Assembly: GCA_002385755.1 (NCBI GenBank)
Contig: DGED01000032.1
Span: 1,534 to 10,518 of the forward strand
Origin: Caryophanales bacterium UBA3935
GTDB taxonomy: Bacteria; Bacillota_I; Bacilli_A; ML615J-28; CAG-698
Direction of reading: 5' to 3'
DNA: 8,985 nt
This document shows, piece by piece, positions 1 through 6,582 of this stretch (position 1 is its first letter; the number at the start of each line of letters is the position of its first letter). The notes under the pieces were generated by a model. The model was not told the DNA's origin and did not search any database. It saw only the letters and a program-made list of their open reading frames with translations. A program made the position numbers and the translations under genes.

Positions 1-183
1 ATTGACTTGATGAACCGGGTGTTAAAACCGAAAGAAAGGGAGCTTGTCGTTCTCCATGTTATTAATGGGTTAACGCACCGGGAAATCGCGAAAGTATTAA
101 AACGGCCGCTCGGCACCGTCCTATGGCAATATAACCGGACGATCAAAAAACTGCGGGAAAAGGCGGGTGAGGAATATGAATAA
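1..183 (+). CDS. ECF-type RNA polymerase sigma factor, C-terminal part (region 4), 5' truncated by window edge
   Basis: Reading from base 1 gives 60 residues ending at TAA 181-183. The segment matches sigma-70 region 4: a helix opening LKPKERELVVL, then the helix-turn-helix GLTHREIAKVLKRPLGTV, ending in the basic helix NRTIKKLREKAGEE. Region 4 contacts the -35 promoter element and the beta flap. The spacing (KERE, about 20 residues, then PxGTV) is typical of the short ECF or SigV/SigW-like sigma factors. The 5' end lies outside the window, so region 2 cannot be checked. The stop codon overlaps the start of the next gene, a membrane protein, which is the usual sigma/anti-sigma arrangement. Alternative: a sigma-70-like helix-turn-helix protein without region 2. 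Confidence 0.85.
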   Translation: MDLMNRVLKPKERELVVLHVINGLTHREIAKVLKRPLGTVLWQYNRTIKKLREKAGEEYE

Positions 184-1159
184 TAAGAAAAAAGAAAATA
201 TCTTAAACGCGTTAAAGGAAGAATTCGCTGCGCTCTCCGTTCCCGACGTTCGCGAGGCGGTGCTCAAAACCAACGCGATTGAGAGGGAAACGGGGACGCG
301 CCCCTGGCCGCGCCCGGCGTTAATCGCTCTTTTCGCCGCGATAGCCCTTTTTATCGCGATCGGCGTCTTTTTTCATATAGCCGCTCCCATGGTTGAATAT
401 TACCCGGAAAATGAAAAGGAAGTTTTCGCGTTCGAAGCTTTTTCAGCCGCGGCGATAATGCCCGACGAGACGGATTTTGGTAATCTCTCTTTTCCGCTCA
501 CGGCCGAGCGGAAGCCGGAAATCGCGGAGGATATCGATTATATCCACAAATACATATATTTAATCGAAGGCGCTTTAACTTTGCCCGATAAGCTCGCGAT
601 CGAGCCGCTTAACAATTCCGCGTTCGCCAATTACGAGTTCCAAGAAAGAATCGTCTTAAAAACGGCGTTTTCCGACTTCGCGGAATATGAAATGTATTAT
701 AACCTGACCGAGGCTGGCGATGATTGGAATGCTTCCGGAATAATCGTCCGCGCCGGCAAGCAATACTCGTTTACCGCCGAAAAAAAGACGAAAAATAAGA
801 AAACCAGCATTACCCTCGCCGCCAGTCGCGACGATGATAACGGCGTTACGATCCGGCAAAACATTTCGGAAGCGAAGAACGTTTATCATATTAGAGTTCG
901 CGAGAACGCCGAGGAAAGGGAAGCGATCTTGCGGATGAAGAAAAACATCCGCCGTTTTGAAATCGAAATCACGGTCGATAACAAAAAATTTATCTGTTAC
1001 CGCCGGAAAGACCTGATCAGGATTGAGGCGCGGCACCGGAAAAAAGTCAACATCGACATCAACAAAAACATGGAAAACGGCGAGTACGAATACCGAAACA
1101 ACCAAAACAAAGACGTTACCCGAAAAAAATCCAAAGATAAGAAAGATCAGCGCGATTGA
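176..1159 (+). CDS. Putative membrane-anchored anti-sigma factor, unrecognised family
   Basis: This 327-residue protein overlaps the sigma factor gene by 8 bases, so the two are probably translationally coupled. The ATG at 176 is chosen because GGTGAGG lies just upstream. A GTG at 167 in the same frame would add three residues. Residues 1-45 are charged and probably cytosolic. Residues about 48-70 form one hydrophobic segment (ALIALFAAIALFIAIGVFF). The rest is a hydrophilic, probably extracellular domain. It is rich in alternating charged and hydrophobic residues, suggesting beta strands, and ends in a very Lys/Arg/Asn-rich tail from about residue 270. The topology and position fit an anti-sigma factor that holds the sigma factor at the membrane. 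I see no zinc-binding HxxxCxxC motif and no named domain. Function is inferred from context only. The gene ends in TGA just before a terminator. Confidence 0.7.
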   Translation: MNNKKKENILNALKEEFAALSVPDVREAVLKTNAIERETGTRPWPRPALIALFAAIALFIAIGVFFHIAAPMVEYYPENEKEVFAFEAFSAAAIMPDETDFGNLSFPLTAERKPEIAEDIDYIHKYIYLIEGALTLPDKLAIEPLNNSAFANYEFQERIVLKTAFSDFAEYEMYYNLTEAGDDWNASGIIVRAGKQYSFTAEKKTKNKKTSITLAASRDDDNGVTIRQNISEAKNVYHIRVRENAEEREAILRMKKNIRRFEIEITVDNKKFICYRRKDLIRIEARHRKKVNIDINKNMENGEYEYRNNQNKDVTRKKSKDKKDQRD

Positions 1160-1161
1160 AC

Positions 1162-1199
1162 AAAAAGCGGCGATGCCTCTTCGCATCATCGCTTTTTTT
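1162..1199. terminator. Bidirectional intrinsic terminator between convergent genes
   Basis: Arms 1162-1176 and 1183-1197 pair over 15 positions, with one G-U pair and one mismatch, around a 6-nt loop. On the plus strand a run of seven T follows. On the minus strand the 5 A of the left arm give a T-run. It serves the sigma/membrane-protein operon and also the DUF2935 gene, whose TAA stop overlaps it. Confidence 0.88.
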
Positions 1200-1968
1200 A
1201 TTTTTCCGTCAAACACTTGATTCTTGTCAGGTAATATTTTTCCTCCCTTATCATATGGTCAAGAATTAGCGGAGAAAACGTCCCGGTCGTGAACAACTTG
1301 CATTCTTTCTTTAACTGCCGGACGGTTTCGAGAAAGACGATAAAATTATTCATCGACATTTCCGTTTCCGTATTAAAATGTTCCAATTCGCCGTTTCTTC
1401 GGGTGATTCTTTCATACATTAAATACATCTCGTTTGCTTTTTTAAACGCCTCGTCAAATCTATGCATGAAATCAACCGCCTCGTTATAATAGACCCCCTC
1501 GATACCGTCAAGCTGGGAGGCGACGTATTTAGCGTGCCCCGAGGCATCGGGCAACCATACTTTATGTAGCCGAATGTTTTCTAAAACTTTGTTATAGCGC
1601 AGGCTTTCGTCGGCTATGCAGAGAAAACGATAATACTCCATCGCCTCGTTTATCATATGGTTTAAAAACGAAGGGCTCATCGCCAACTCAATCCGACAGG
1701 ACATTAGTTTTTCCAATAGCTTTTTTTTAAATTGGGTGAATTGCACCACCGCTGTTTTGTTTTCGGCCAATAGATTTGGAATGATTTCCGGATTGATTTC
1801 CGCCGGGAGTTTGCTGATATTCTGATGCAGTTGATCGAAAAGATTATAAAAATGTTGGGTTTTGTTTATTGTTTCCGTCTCCCGCGGCGATAACCCGGTA
1901 TGCTGAAATAAAGCGTGATCCCGCATGATATGCGTCCAAAACTCAATCTCCTTCACAATATCAAACAT
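1198..1968 (-). CDS. DUF2935 family protein, hemerythrin/ferritin-like helical, internally duplicated
   Basis: This 256-residue protein matches DUF2935, a Bacillota family of two helical-bundle repeats thought to bind metal. The opening EIEFWTHIMRDHALFQHTGLSP (residues 7-28) is the family signature. The protein is an internal duplication. Residues 10-27 correspond to 137-155 (VWLPDASGHAKYVASQLDG), and 98-116 (SPSFLNHMINEAMEYYRFL) correspond to 232-250 (SPLILDHMIREEKYYLTRI). Likely metal ligands, inferred from the repeat, are H18 with H104/E108 in the first half and H145 with H238/E242 in the second. The start is secure: AAGGAGG sits 6 nt before the ATG. No signal peptide is visible, so it is probably cytosolic. 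I could not find a convincing promoter in the 130 bp before it. The biological role of the family is not established; oxygen or iron sensing or storage are possibilities only. Confidence 0.87.
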   Translation of the reverse strand: MFDIVKEIEFWTHIMRDHALFQHTGLSPRETETINKTQHFYNLFDQLHQNISKLPAEINPEIIPNLLAENKTAVVQFTQFKKKLLEKLMSCRIELAMSPSFLNHMINEAMEYYRFLCIADESLRYNKVLENIRLHKVWLPDASGHAKYVASQLDGIEGVYYNEAVDFMHRFDEAFKKANEMYLMYERITRRNGELEHFNTETEMSMNNFIVFLETVRQLKKECKLFTTGTFSPLILDHMIREEKYYLTRIKCLTEK

Positions 1969-1974
1969 TCGCGT

Positions 1975-1981
1975 CCTCCTT
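1975..1981 (-). promoter_or_regulatory. Strong Shine-Dalgarno site of the DUF2935 gene
   Basis: The minus strand reads AAGGAGG followed by 6 nt and ATG. This is a near-perfect anti-16S match and fixes the start codon at 1968. Confidence 0.9.
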
Positions 1982-2052
1982 GCATATTCAATACACTATA
2001 TGAAGAAAAAAAAGAAGTATACGAATATTTGCCTTTTTATTTGATCCGCGCG

Positions 2053-2081
2053 TTGACAAACGCCGAGCGAATCTTTATAAT
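2053..2081 (+). promoter_or_regulatory. Consensus sigma-A promoter of the EFR1-like gene
   Basis: Perfect TTGACA (2053-2058), a 17-nt spacer and perfect TATAAT (2076-2081). Transcription should start near 2088. That leaves only about 12-14 nt before the likely ATG at 2102, so the leader is unusually short. Confidence 0.9.
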
Positions 2082-2101
2082 GAATTCGACGGGTGATGAC
2101 A

Positions 2102-2845
2102 ATGAAGATAAATTTGATATATTTTTCCCCGAACGGGGAAACAAAAAAAGTAAGCGACTATTACCTTAAGTATTTCAAAACGGCAACCGTCCTGGACATT
2201 ACCGGAGATAGGGCGCGGCGCGACTTTCCCCGCGGGAAAGACCTCGGATTGCTTGTTTTATCTTTTCCCGTCTACGCCGAGGATATACCCGGGATACTCG
2301 TCCCCTTTCTTAAAGGGTTAGTGGGCGATTACGCGGTCATCAATGTGACCTACGGCCGGGTCGCGGCGGGCAAAGCGCTCAGCCGGGCGGCGGAAATTCT
2401 TAAAAAACAAGGTTTTACCGTTATCGGCGGCGCGGAAGTGCCTGCCGCTCATTGTTATCTGCGCGAGAAAAAAAACTCCGTCGACTTAGCGGAGCTAGCC
2501 AAAGTAGCGGAAAAAATCGAAAATGGCGATTTCCGGGCCGCGGCGATACCAAGACAAGCCAAGCATCCTCTAGCCGGCTTCTTCCCCAGCCTTAGGCACC
2601 GAGTCGCGGTCGGGAAACCAAAAATCGATTTTAAGAAATGCTCCCGCTGTCGGTTGTGCGTTCAGTCCTGCCCGGGTGGAGCGATTTCCGATGATTTAAT
2701 GATAACCAACCGTCGCTGCCTGCGCTGTCTTGGATGCGTCGCAATCTGCCCGGAAGAGGCGTTGTCGACAAATATCGCGCCTCTATTGGAAAAATACCTT
2801 CGCCGACGATATGACGGGAATCGCCAAATCAAGATCTACGTATAA
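2102..2845 (+). CDS. EFR1-like flavodoxin / 2[4Fe-4S] ferredoxin fusion protein
   Basis: A 247-residue cytosolic redox protein. The N-terminal flavodoxin-like half starts MKINLIYFSPNGETKK; the loop SPNGET (residues 9-14) is the FMN-phosphate-binding type (S/T-x-x-G-x-T). The segment LVLSFPVYAEDIPG (about 51-64) matches the second FMN loop of this family. The C-terminal half holds two CxxCxxCxxxCP motifs: C180, C183, C186, C190 and C206, C209, C212, C216, enough for two [4Fe-4S] clusters. This order fits EFR1-family ferredoxins found in anaerobic Bacillota, which probably shuttle electrons between flavin and clusters; the partner is unknown. The ATG at 2102 is preferred because GGGTGA lies 5 nt upstream. 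ATG 2096 and GTG 2093 are in frame, but both overlap that site. It is a single-gene unit with its own promoter. Confidence 0.83.
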   Translation: MKINLIYFSPNGETKKVSDYYLKYFKTATVLDITGDRARRDFPRGKDLGLLVLSFPVYAEDIPGILVPFLKGLVGDYAVINVTYGRVAAGKALSRAAEILKKQGFTVIGGAEVPAAHCYLREKKNSVDLAELAKVAEKIENGDFRAAAIPRQAKHPLAGFFPSLRHRVAVGKPKIDFKKCSRCRLCVQSCPGGAISDDLMITNRRCLRCLGCVAICPEEALSTNIAPLLEKYLRRRYDGNRQIKIYV

Positions 2846-2897
2846 AAAAATCTAAAGAAATTAACAACTATAAATCACAATATATGCTTAGTGGATT

Positions 2898-2938
2898 TCA
2901 GTTAAAGACTTATCGGTACCAAATGTCATAAGAACTGA
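2898..2938. repeat. Imperfect inverted repeat (hairpin with 5-nt bulge)
   Basis: TCAGTT and CTTAT, separated by a 5-nt bulge, pair with ATAAG-AACTGA across a 14-nt loop. No T-run follows on either strand, so it is not an ordinary terminator. It could be a folded RNA element or chance in AT-rich DNA. Confidence 0.4.
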
Positions 2939-2979
2939 GATAACAAACAACTCAACCGTTCTCGTCGGATATTACCGCC

Positions 2980-3020
2980 ATCAATCTTATTATACCAAAT
3001 AAAAAGCAACTAAGATTGAT
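2980..3020. repeat. Perfect 10-bp inverted repeat, 21-nt loop
   Basis: ATCAATCTTA (2980-2989) and TAAGATTGAT (3011-3020) are exact reverse complements. The stem is AT-rich and lacks a proper T-run, so it is at best a weak terminator for the EFR1-like gene. The loop contains TGGTATAAT on the minus strand. Confidence 0.55.
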
Positions 3021-3041
3021 TAACTTTATATGCTTGTAGAC

Positions 3042-3097
3042 AGATAAAAGAAAAAGGCAAAGTTCAACGGTTTGAGTTTACATTGAGCTTCGCCTTT
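3042..3097 (-). terminator. Intrinsic terminator of the DUF2785 / PP-loop operon
   Basis: Arms 3053-3067 and 3083-3097 pair over 15 positions with one wobble and one mismatch, around a 15-nt loop. On the minus strand the T-rich tail TTTTTCTTTT follows. The outer arm overlaps the TAA stop of the PP-loop gene. Confidence 0.85.
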
Positions 3098-4499
3098 ATT
3101 TAGTCGGAAAATCCATATATGCTTCCATTAAAGCGCACTCGACGGGCGGAGTCAGGGAAAACCCAAGATGGTGCTTAATCTCCGCTATCGCCTGTTCTCT
3201 GGTGAGGTTTTTATCGCGAGTGACGAGCGCCAATTCGATTGCGGAAAAAGGAATCATCGGCGATTCCATCCGGTAAAACCGGACAAACTGCGTGTGTTCC
3301 TTGCATTTTTCAATCGAACAACTGGTGTGCAGTCCTTTTGCCGTCGCGGCGGGCGGCGCCCAACCCGCTTCTTCGACTAAAAGACTCTTTACCTCTTCCC
3401 ATTTATAAACGCCGCCGGGACTGATCTTATTAAAATCAACGTGAACAAAAGCCGGGATATTTCCGGTCAGGGACGATACGCGCACGGCCCGCTTCAAGGG
3501 CTTGACAATCGCCGGAACTTCATGGAGCGATTCGATAACGTTGGACAAAAAGACGTTTTTGTATCCGGAGATTTTTTTGAAAAAGGAATCGCCAAAGGCG
3601 AGTTGCCTCATCGTCGCTAAAGCGTGAAACTGCCCCGGGCGGAACGGTTTCCGCAACGTGAGCGCGCGGCCCAAGTTAAGCAAGAAATTCAAGAATTTAT
3701 TCTCGGAAAAACGATAAGCGATCGGCGGCGCCATGTTATTGTAATAAAGGTTTTTCATCTGCGCGGGCTCGTTCCCGGCAACAAAATACGGCACTTTTTC
3801 GCCCACCAAAAGCGGGTAGAATAAAACATAAGCCAGGCTCGGGCAGGCGCAGGTGTTCCCGTTAAGTTTAAAGAGCTTTCGGTAAATCTTCCGTAAATCA
3901 TCGTCGCTCACGCGGCGGCTTACGAACTCGACATTAGGAAAACAGCGTTTCGCCGAAGCGATGCTCTTTTCCGCCGAGGGAGAGATAAACGGGATTTCCC
4001 ACGTAAGAGCGAGAACCCTTAATCCCTTGACTTTCGCCAGGTAATACAAAAGGTAAGTCGAGTCCTTACCGCCGGTATAGAATACGGCGACGTCAAAGCG
4101 GCTTTTCCGGGAGCGGGGAAACTCGCTTTTTACCGGCAACACGCTTTGAAATTTTTCCGTTTCCGCGGCGGAAGCGCACATCGGGCACAATCCCTCGTCG
4201 TCAAACTCGATTCCCGGGATCATAAAATCATTGGCGACGCAGGAATGACAAAACCGGGCCTGGTCCAAAGACGAAGGCACGGTTCTTATTTTCTCTTTCG
4301 GAACGATGATTTCCCGCTCGATAAGGCGCGAGAGCGCCTTTAGGTCAGGGGCCAAACCGCTTAATAACGCGGAAAGGGCCGCGCGTTCCTTTTTCTTAAG
4401 TTTAATCGTGTTTTCTAAAAGGTAAGGTTTTTTCCGAAGACCGTAATACCGCAAAAACTTTCCTTCGAGCCGCCAACGACTCTGCAAATATAATTCCAT
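3096..4499 (-). CDS. PP-loop ATPase resembling N-acetyl-sugar amidotransferase (WbpG-like), Cys-rich
   Basis: About 467 residues (numbering below counts from the upstream ATG at 4502). The PP-loop FYTGGKDSTYLLYYL (141-155) is the ATP-pyrophosphatase motif (S/T)GGKDS. Upstream is a Cys4 ribbon, C85-x2-C88 and C106-x2-C109, around PGIEFDDEGLC, the layout seen in the WbpG/PseA N-acetyl-sugar amidotransferase group. Further Cys pairs follow at C218/C220 (NTCACP) and C395/C400 (GLHTSCSIEKCKEH), after GWAPP. Such enzymes adenylate a carbonyl or amide and transfer nitrogen or sulphur. About 80 N-terminal residues precede the ribbon and match nothing I recognise. No sugar-nucleotide, LPS or pseudaminic-acid genes are nearby, so the substrate is open: sugar, tRNA and small-molecule thiolation are all possible. 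Two adjacent ATGs exist; the second (4499) sits better behind GAGAGGT. It lies 15-18 nt after the DUF2785 gene in the same operon. Confidence 0.75.
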   Translation of the reverse strand: MELYLQSRWRLEGKFLRYYGLRKKPYLLENTIKLKKKERAALSALLSGLAPDLKALSRLIEREIIVPKEKIRTVPSSLDQARFCHSCVANDFMIPGIEFDDEGLCPMCASAAETEKFQSVLPVKSEFPRSRKSRFDVAVFYTGGKDSTYLLYYLAKVKGLRVLALTWEIPFISPSAEKSIASAKRCFPNVEFVSRRVSDDDLRKIYRKLFKLNGNTCACPSLAYVLFYPLLVGEKVPYFVAGNEPAQMKNLYYNNMAPPIAYRFSENKFLNFLLNLGRALTLRKPFRPGQFHALATMRQLAFGDSFFKKISGYKNVFLSNVIESLHEVPAIVKPLKRAVRVSSLTGNIPAFVHVDFNKISPGGVYKWEEVKSLLVEEAGWAPPAATAKGLHTSCSIEKCKEHTQFVRFYRMESPMIPFSAIELALVTRDKNLTREQAIAEIKHHLGFSLTPPVECALMEAYMDFPTK

Positions 4500-4517
4500 C
4501 ATGACCTCTCGCGGGGT

Positions 4518-5321
4518 TTAGTTGTTCGAGATGATTATTTTTGCGATTTCCTGATTATAGTTTTCAAAGCGGCTTTCGTTGTAAAGGCGGAAATACAGGC
4601 AACTTAAAAAGCCTCTGATATTGTTTTTACGGATAATATGACTGTAGCTTTTTTCTTTTTTGATCCGGAAACGCTGCAGCCAGCTGAAAATCTTCCCGTC
4701 GCTAATCATTTTCCGTTTGATGACGGCGACCGCGGCCCGGGCCATCCGGTCGTCCTCGTTATGAATATAACCGTAATAGGAGATGGCGGCCTTTTTTTGC
4801 AGGGCGCATAAGATTTTAAGGAGCATTTCGGTATTAGCCTCGCGCAACATGGCGAACTGCATCAATGCGTCCGCGCCGTGCGCCGCGCCGTGCGCCCAGC
4901 CTTTTTTGTTTATGTAACCGCGGACGTCAAAATCACTTTGATAAGAATCAATCACGCGATTAAACATCCCTTCCAGTTCCGACAATGAAAATATCGGGTT
5001 CTTTCGATGATAATTGACGATCGCAGCGATAACAAGCATGGAAAACGTCCGACAAAAAATTCCGTCGTCAAATTTCCGGCTTTTGAGTGTGATGTTTTCC
5101 AAACACGTCGCGCTTAATTCTTTAATCTCCTCCGGCTTGAGCAACCCTTCCTTGATAACATGCTCAATATACGGATAAACGAGATTGTCGCGAATCGCGG
5201 GGTCAGAGTCGCCGATATACTTCATCGCTTCTTTGGCGAGAAAATAAACCTCGTCGCAGTTTATTTCCTCGTAATTTTTCTGATACCCTTTTAGCAGTTC
5301 CGTAAATTCATTCTTATCCAT
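4518..5321 (-). CDS. DUF2785 family protein
   Basis: A 267-residue, mostly helical soluble protein. The DUF2785 signature is clear: DVRGYINKKGWAHGAAHGAD at residues 132-151, with conserved H144 and H148. It is followed by HNEDDRMARA (187-196) and the family-typical FLSCLYFRLYN near residue 238. Length is normal for the family and no signal peptide or membrane segment is visible. The function of DUF2785 is not established. The ATG at 5321 is chosen; an in-frame TTG at 5336 would add MDKVI, and neither has a strong ribosome site. It is the first gene of an operon with the PP-loop ATPase, driven by a good promoter. The pairing suggests a shared process, but this is inference. Confidence 0.85.
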   Translation of the reverse strand: MDKNEFTELLKGYQKNYEEINCDEVYFLAKEAMKYIGDSDPAIRDNLVYPYIEHVIKEGLLKPEEIKELSATCLENITLKSRKFDDGIFCRTFSMLVIAAIVNYHRKNPIFSLSELEGMFNRVIDSYQSDFDVRGYINKKGWAHGAAHGADALMQFAMLREANTEMLLKILCALQKKAAISYYGYIHNEDDRMARAAVAVIKRKMISDGKIFSWLQRFRIKKEKSYSHIIRKNNIRGFLSCLYFRLYNESRFENYNQEIAKIIISNN

Positions 5322-5355
5322 AATAACTTTATCCAATCACATATTTTATATATAT

Positions 5356-5384
5356 ATTATACAATATTCGACCCCGAATTTCAA
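5356..5384 (-). promoter_or_regulatory. Sigma-A promoter of the DUF2785 / PP-loop operon
   Basis: On the minus strand TTGAAA (5384-5379), a 17-nt spacer and perfect TATAAT (5361-5356). Transcription should start near 5349, about 28 nt before the ATG at 5321. An AT-only run lies between. Confidence 0.85.
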
Positions 5385-5408
5385 GAAAAATCTCAAATAA
5401 CCCGCCAA

Positions 5409-5434
5409 AGCGGCCGATTTATACCGCGGCCGCT
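5409..5434. repeat. GC-rich palindrome between divergent promoters, candidate operator
   Basis: AGCGGCCG (5409-5416) and CGGCCGCT (5427-5434) are exact 8-bp reverse complements separated by 10 nt. They lie about 18-25 bp upstream of both -35 boxes, in otherwise AT-rich DNA, and have no T-run on either strand. This fits a regulator-binding site more than a terminator. No regulator gene is visible nearby. Confidence 0.55.
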
Positions 5435-5451
5435 ATTCTTCATGAATTATA

Positions 5452-5480
5452 TTCACAAGAAGGGCGATTTTTGTTATAAT
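5452..5480 (+). promoter_or_regulatory. Sigma-A promoter of the threonine aldolase gene
   Basis: TTCACA (5452-5457, five of six consensus bases), a 17-nt spacer and perfect TATAAT (5475-5480). The start of transcription should be near 5487. This means the open frame upstream of the ATG at 5511 is not translated. Confidence 0.83.
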
Positions 5481-5510
5481 AAACCTATCAAAACGCGAGG
5501 GAATGATAAC

Positions 5511-6533
5511 ATGATCAGCTTTCTTAACGATTACAGTCAAACCGCCCATGACAAGGTCCTCTCCCGGCTTATCGAGGCGGGAACGCGGTCGTATCCGGGC
5601 TATGGCTTGGACGAGCGTTCGCTCCGGGCGGCGAGACTTATCAAAAAACTTATCAAACAAGATGCCGACATTCATTTCATGCCCGGCGGCACTTCCTGTA
5701 ACAAAACCGTAATCGCCCACGCCTTAAAGCCCTTCGAAGCCGTGATTGCCGTCAAAAGCGGTCATATCAATGTCCACGAGACGGGGGCGGTCGAGGCGAG
5801 CGGTCATAAAATTCTCCAAATTGAGGGCAGGGATGGCAAGGCGACGCCCGGGGAGATCATCAAGATCCTCGAAACGCACAATAACGAGCACATGGTCGTC
5901 CCCAAAATGGTCTATATTTCAAATTCAACCGAAACCGGGACGATATACGCGAAAGCGGAACTTGAAGAAATTGCAAAATTATGCCGGGAAAACGGTATGT
6001 TTCTTTTTCTCGACGGCGCCAGGTTGGGCGCGGCTCTTACCGCCGCTAAAAACGACCTGACCCTCGCCGATATAGCTCTCCTTACCGACGCGTTTTACAT
6101 CGGCGGAACGAAAAACGGGGCTATGCTTGGCGAGGCGGTCGTTATCACCAATGATAAATTGAAAGCGGGTTTCCGTCATTCGATGAAACTTAACGGGGCT
6201 ATGCTGGCAAAGGGGTTTGTTGTCGGAATGCAGTTCGAAGCGCTTTTTGAAGACGGTCTATTTTTCCGATTGGCGGAAAAAGCGAACCAAGCCGCGATGA
6301 AACTTCGCGACGGTCTTCTTAACCGCGGGATCAAATTCCGCTACCCCGTTGAGACAAACCAGATTTTCGTGGCTTTTCCCGCTCATATAGTCGATAGTCT
6401 TTCGCGGAAATACTTGTTTGAAATCTGGGAAGAAGTCAAGGACGGCGCCGTTATCCGTTTGGTTACTTCATGGGCAACCAAAACAAATGAGATCGACGCG
6501 TTTTTAACTGATTTGGACACTGTCAACAAATAA
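5511..6533 (+). CDS. ltaE: Low-specificity L-threonine aldolase (PLP-dependent)
   Basis: A 340-residue fold-type-I PLP enzyme of the beta-eliminating lyase/threonine aldolase family. It cleaves L-threonine or L-allo-threonine to glycine and acetaldehyde in the cytosol. Visible hallmarks: NDYSQTAHDKVL near the N-terminus, YPGYGLDE (28-35), the cofactor loop MPGGTSCNKT (57-66), HINVHETGA (85-93), the PLP-binding DGARLGAA (168-175) with D168 and R171, and the Schiff-base lysine K201 in FYIGGTKNGAM. Length is normal. The start is the ATG at 5511, with GAGGGA 9 nt upstream; an earlier in-frame ATG at 5442 lies upstream of the promoter and is rejected. It is a single-gene unit with its own promoter and a terminator right after the stop. 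A related aldolase or aryl-alanine lyase activity cannot be excluded. Confidence 0.9.
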   Translation: MISFLNDYSQTAHDKVLSRLIEAGTRSYPGYGLDERSLRAARLIKKLIKQDADIHFMPGGTSCNKTVIAHALKPFEAVIAVKSGHINVHETGAVEASGHKILQIEGRDGKATPGEIIKILETHNNEHMVVPKMVYISNSTETGTIYAKAELEEIAKLCRENGMFLFLDGARLGAALTAAKNDLTLADIALLTDAFYIGGTKNGAMLGEAVVITNDKLKAGFRHSMKLNGAMLAKGFVVGMQFEALFEDGLFFRLAEKANQAAMKLRDGLLNRGIKFRYPVETNQIFVAFPAHIVDSLSRKYLFEIWEEVKDGAVIRLVTSWATKTNEIDAFLTDLDTVNK

Positions 6534-6576
6534 AAAAGAGAGGGGATAACCAAACACAAGTGAGACTCTCTTTTTT
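6532..6576. terminator. Intrinsic terminator directly after threonine aldolase gene (works in both directions)
   Basis: Arms 6532-6542 (six A then GAGAG) and 6566-6576 (CTCTC then six T) are exact 11-bp complements. The first arm begins inside the TAA stop. A T-run follows on both strands. Confidence 0.85.
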
Positions 6577-6582
6577 ATGTCG

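Larger units (their letters stand above)
2846..3052. other. AT-rich intergenic gap without a supported gene
   Basis: This stretch is clearly richer in A+T than the flanking genes. The only open frames are very short and lack a start with a ribosome site. It contains two inverted repeats (described separately) and a minus-strand extended -10 (TGGTATAAT at 2989-2997) in the loop of one of them. I see no clear terminator for the plus-strand EFR1-like gene apart from the weak hairpin at 2980-3020. Confidence 0.6.

Noticed and set aside
1157..1159. TGA read as tryptophan (Mollicutes code)
   Set aside because: The TGA ends the membrane-protein gene immediately before its terminator; read-through would only translate the hairpin. 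Tryptophans elsewhere use TGG.
656..1216. Long open frame on the minus strand, hydrophobic N-terminus
   Set aside because: It is antisense to the membrane-protein gene, runs through the shared terminator, and has no ribosome site. Its Val/Phe/Asp-rich composition is the mirror of the Lys/Asn/Glu codons on the coding strand.
2892..3002. 36-codon open frame in the AT-rich spacer
   Set aside because: It has no ATG, GTG or TTG start with a ribosome site and no recognisable similarity.
2881..3124. TATATGCTT occurring three times (2881, 3027, 3116)
   Set aside because: The spacing is uneven, one copy lies inside a coding region, and the 9-mer is simple AT-rich sequence; chance is likely.
5442..5510. 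In-frame N-terminal extension of threonine aldolase
   Set aside because: It overlaps the -35 and -10 boxes, has no ribosome site, and the family starts at the later Met.
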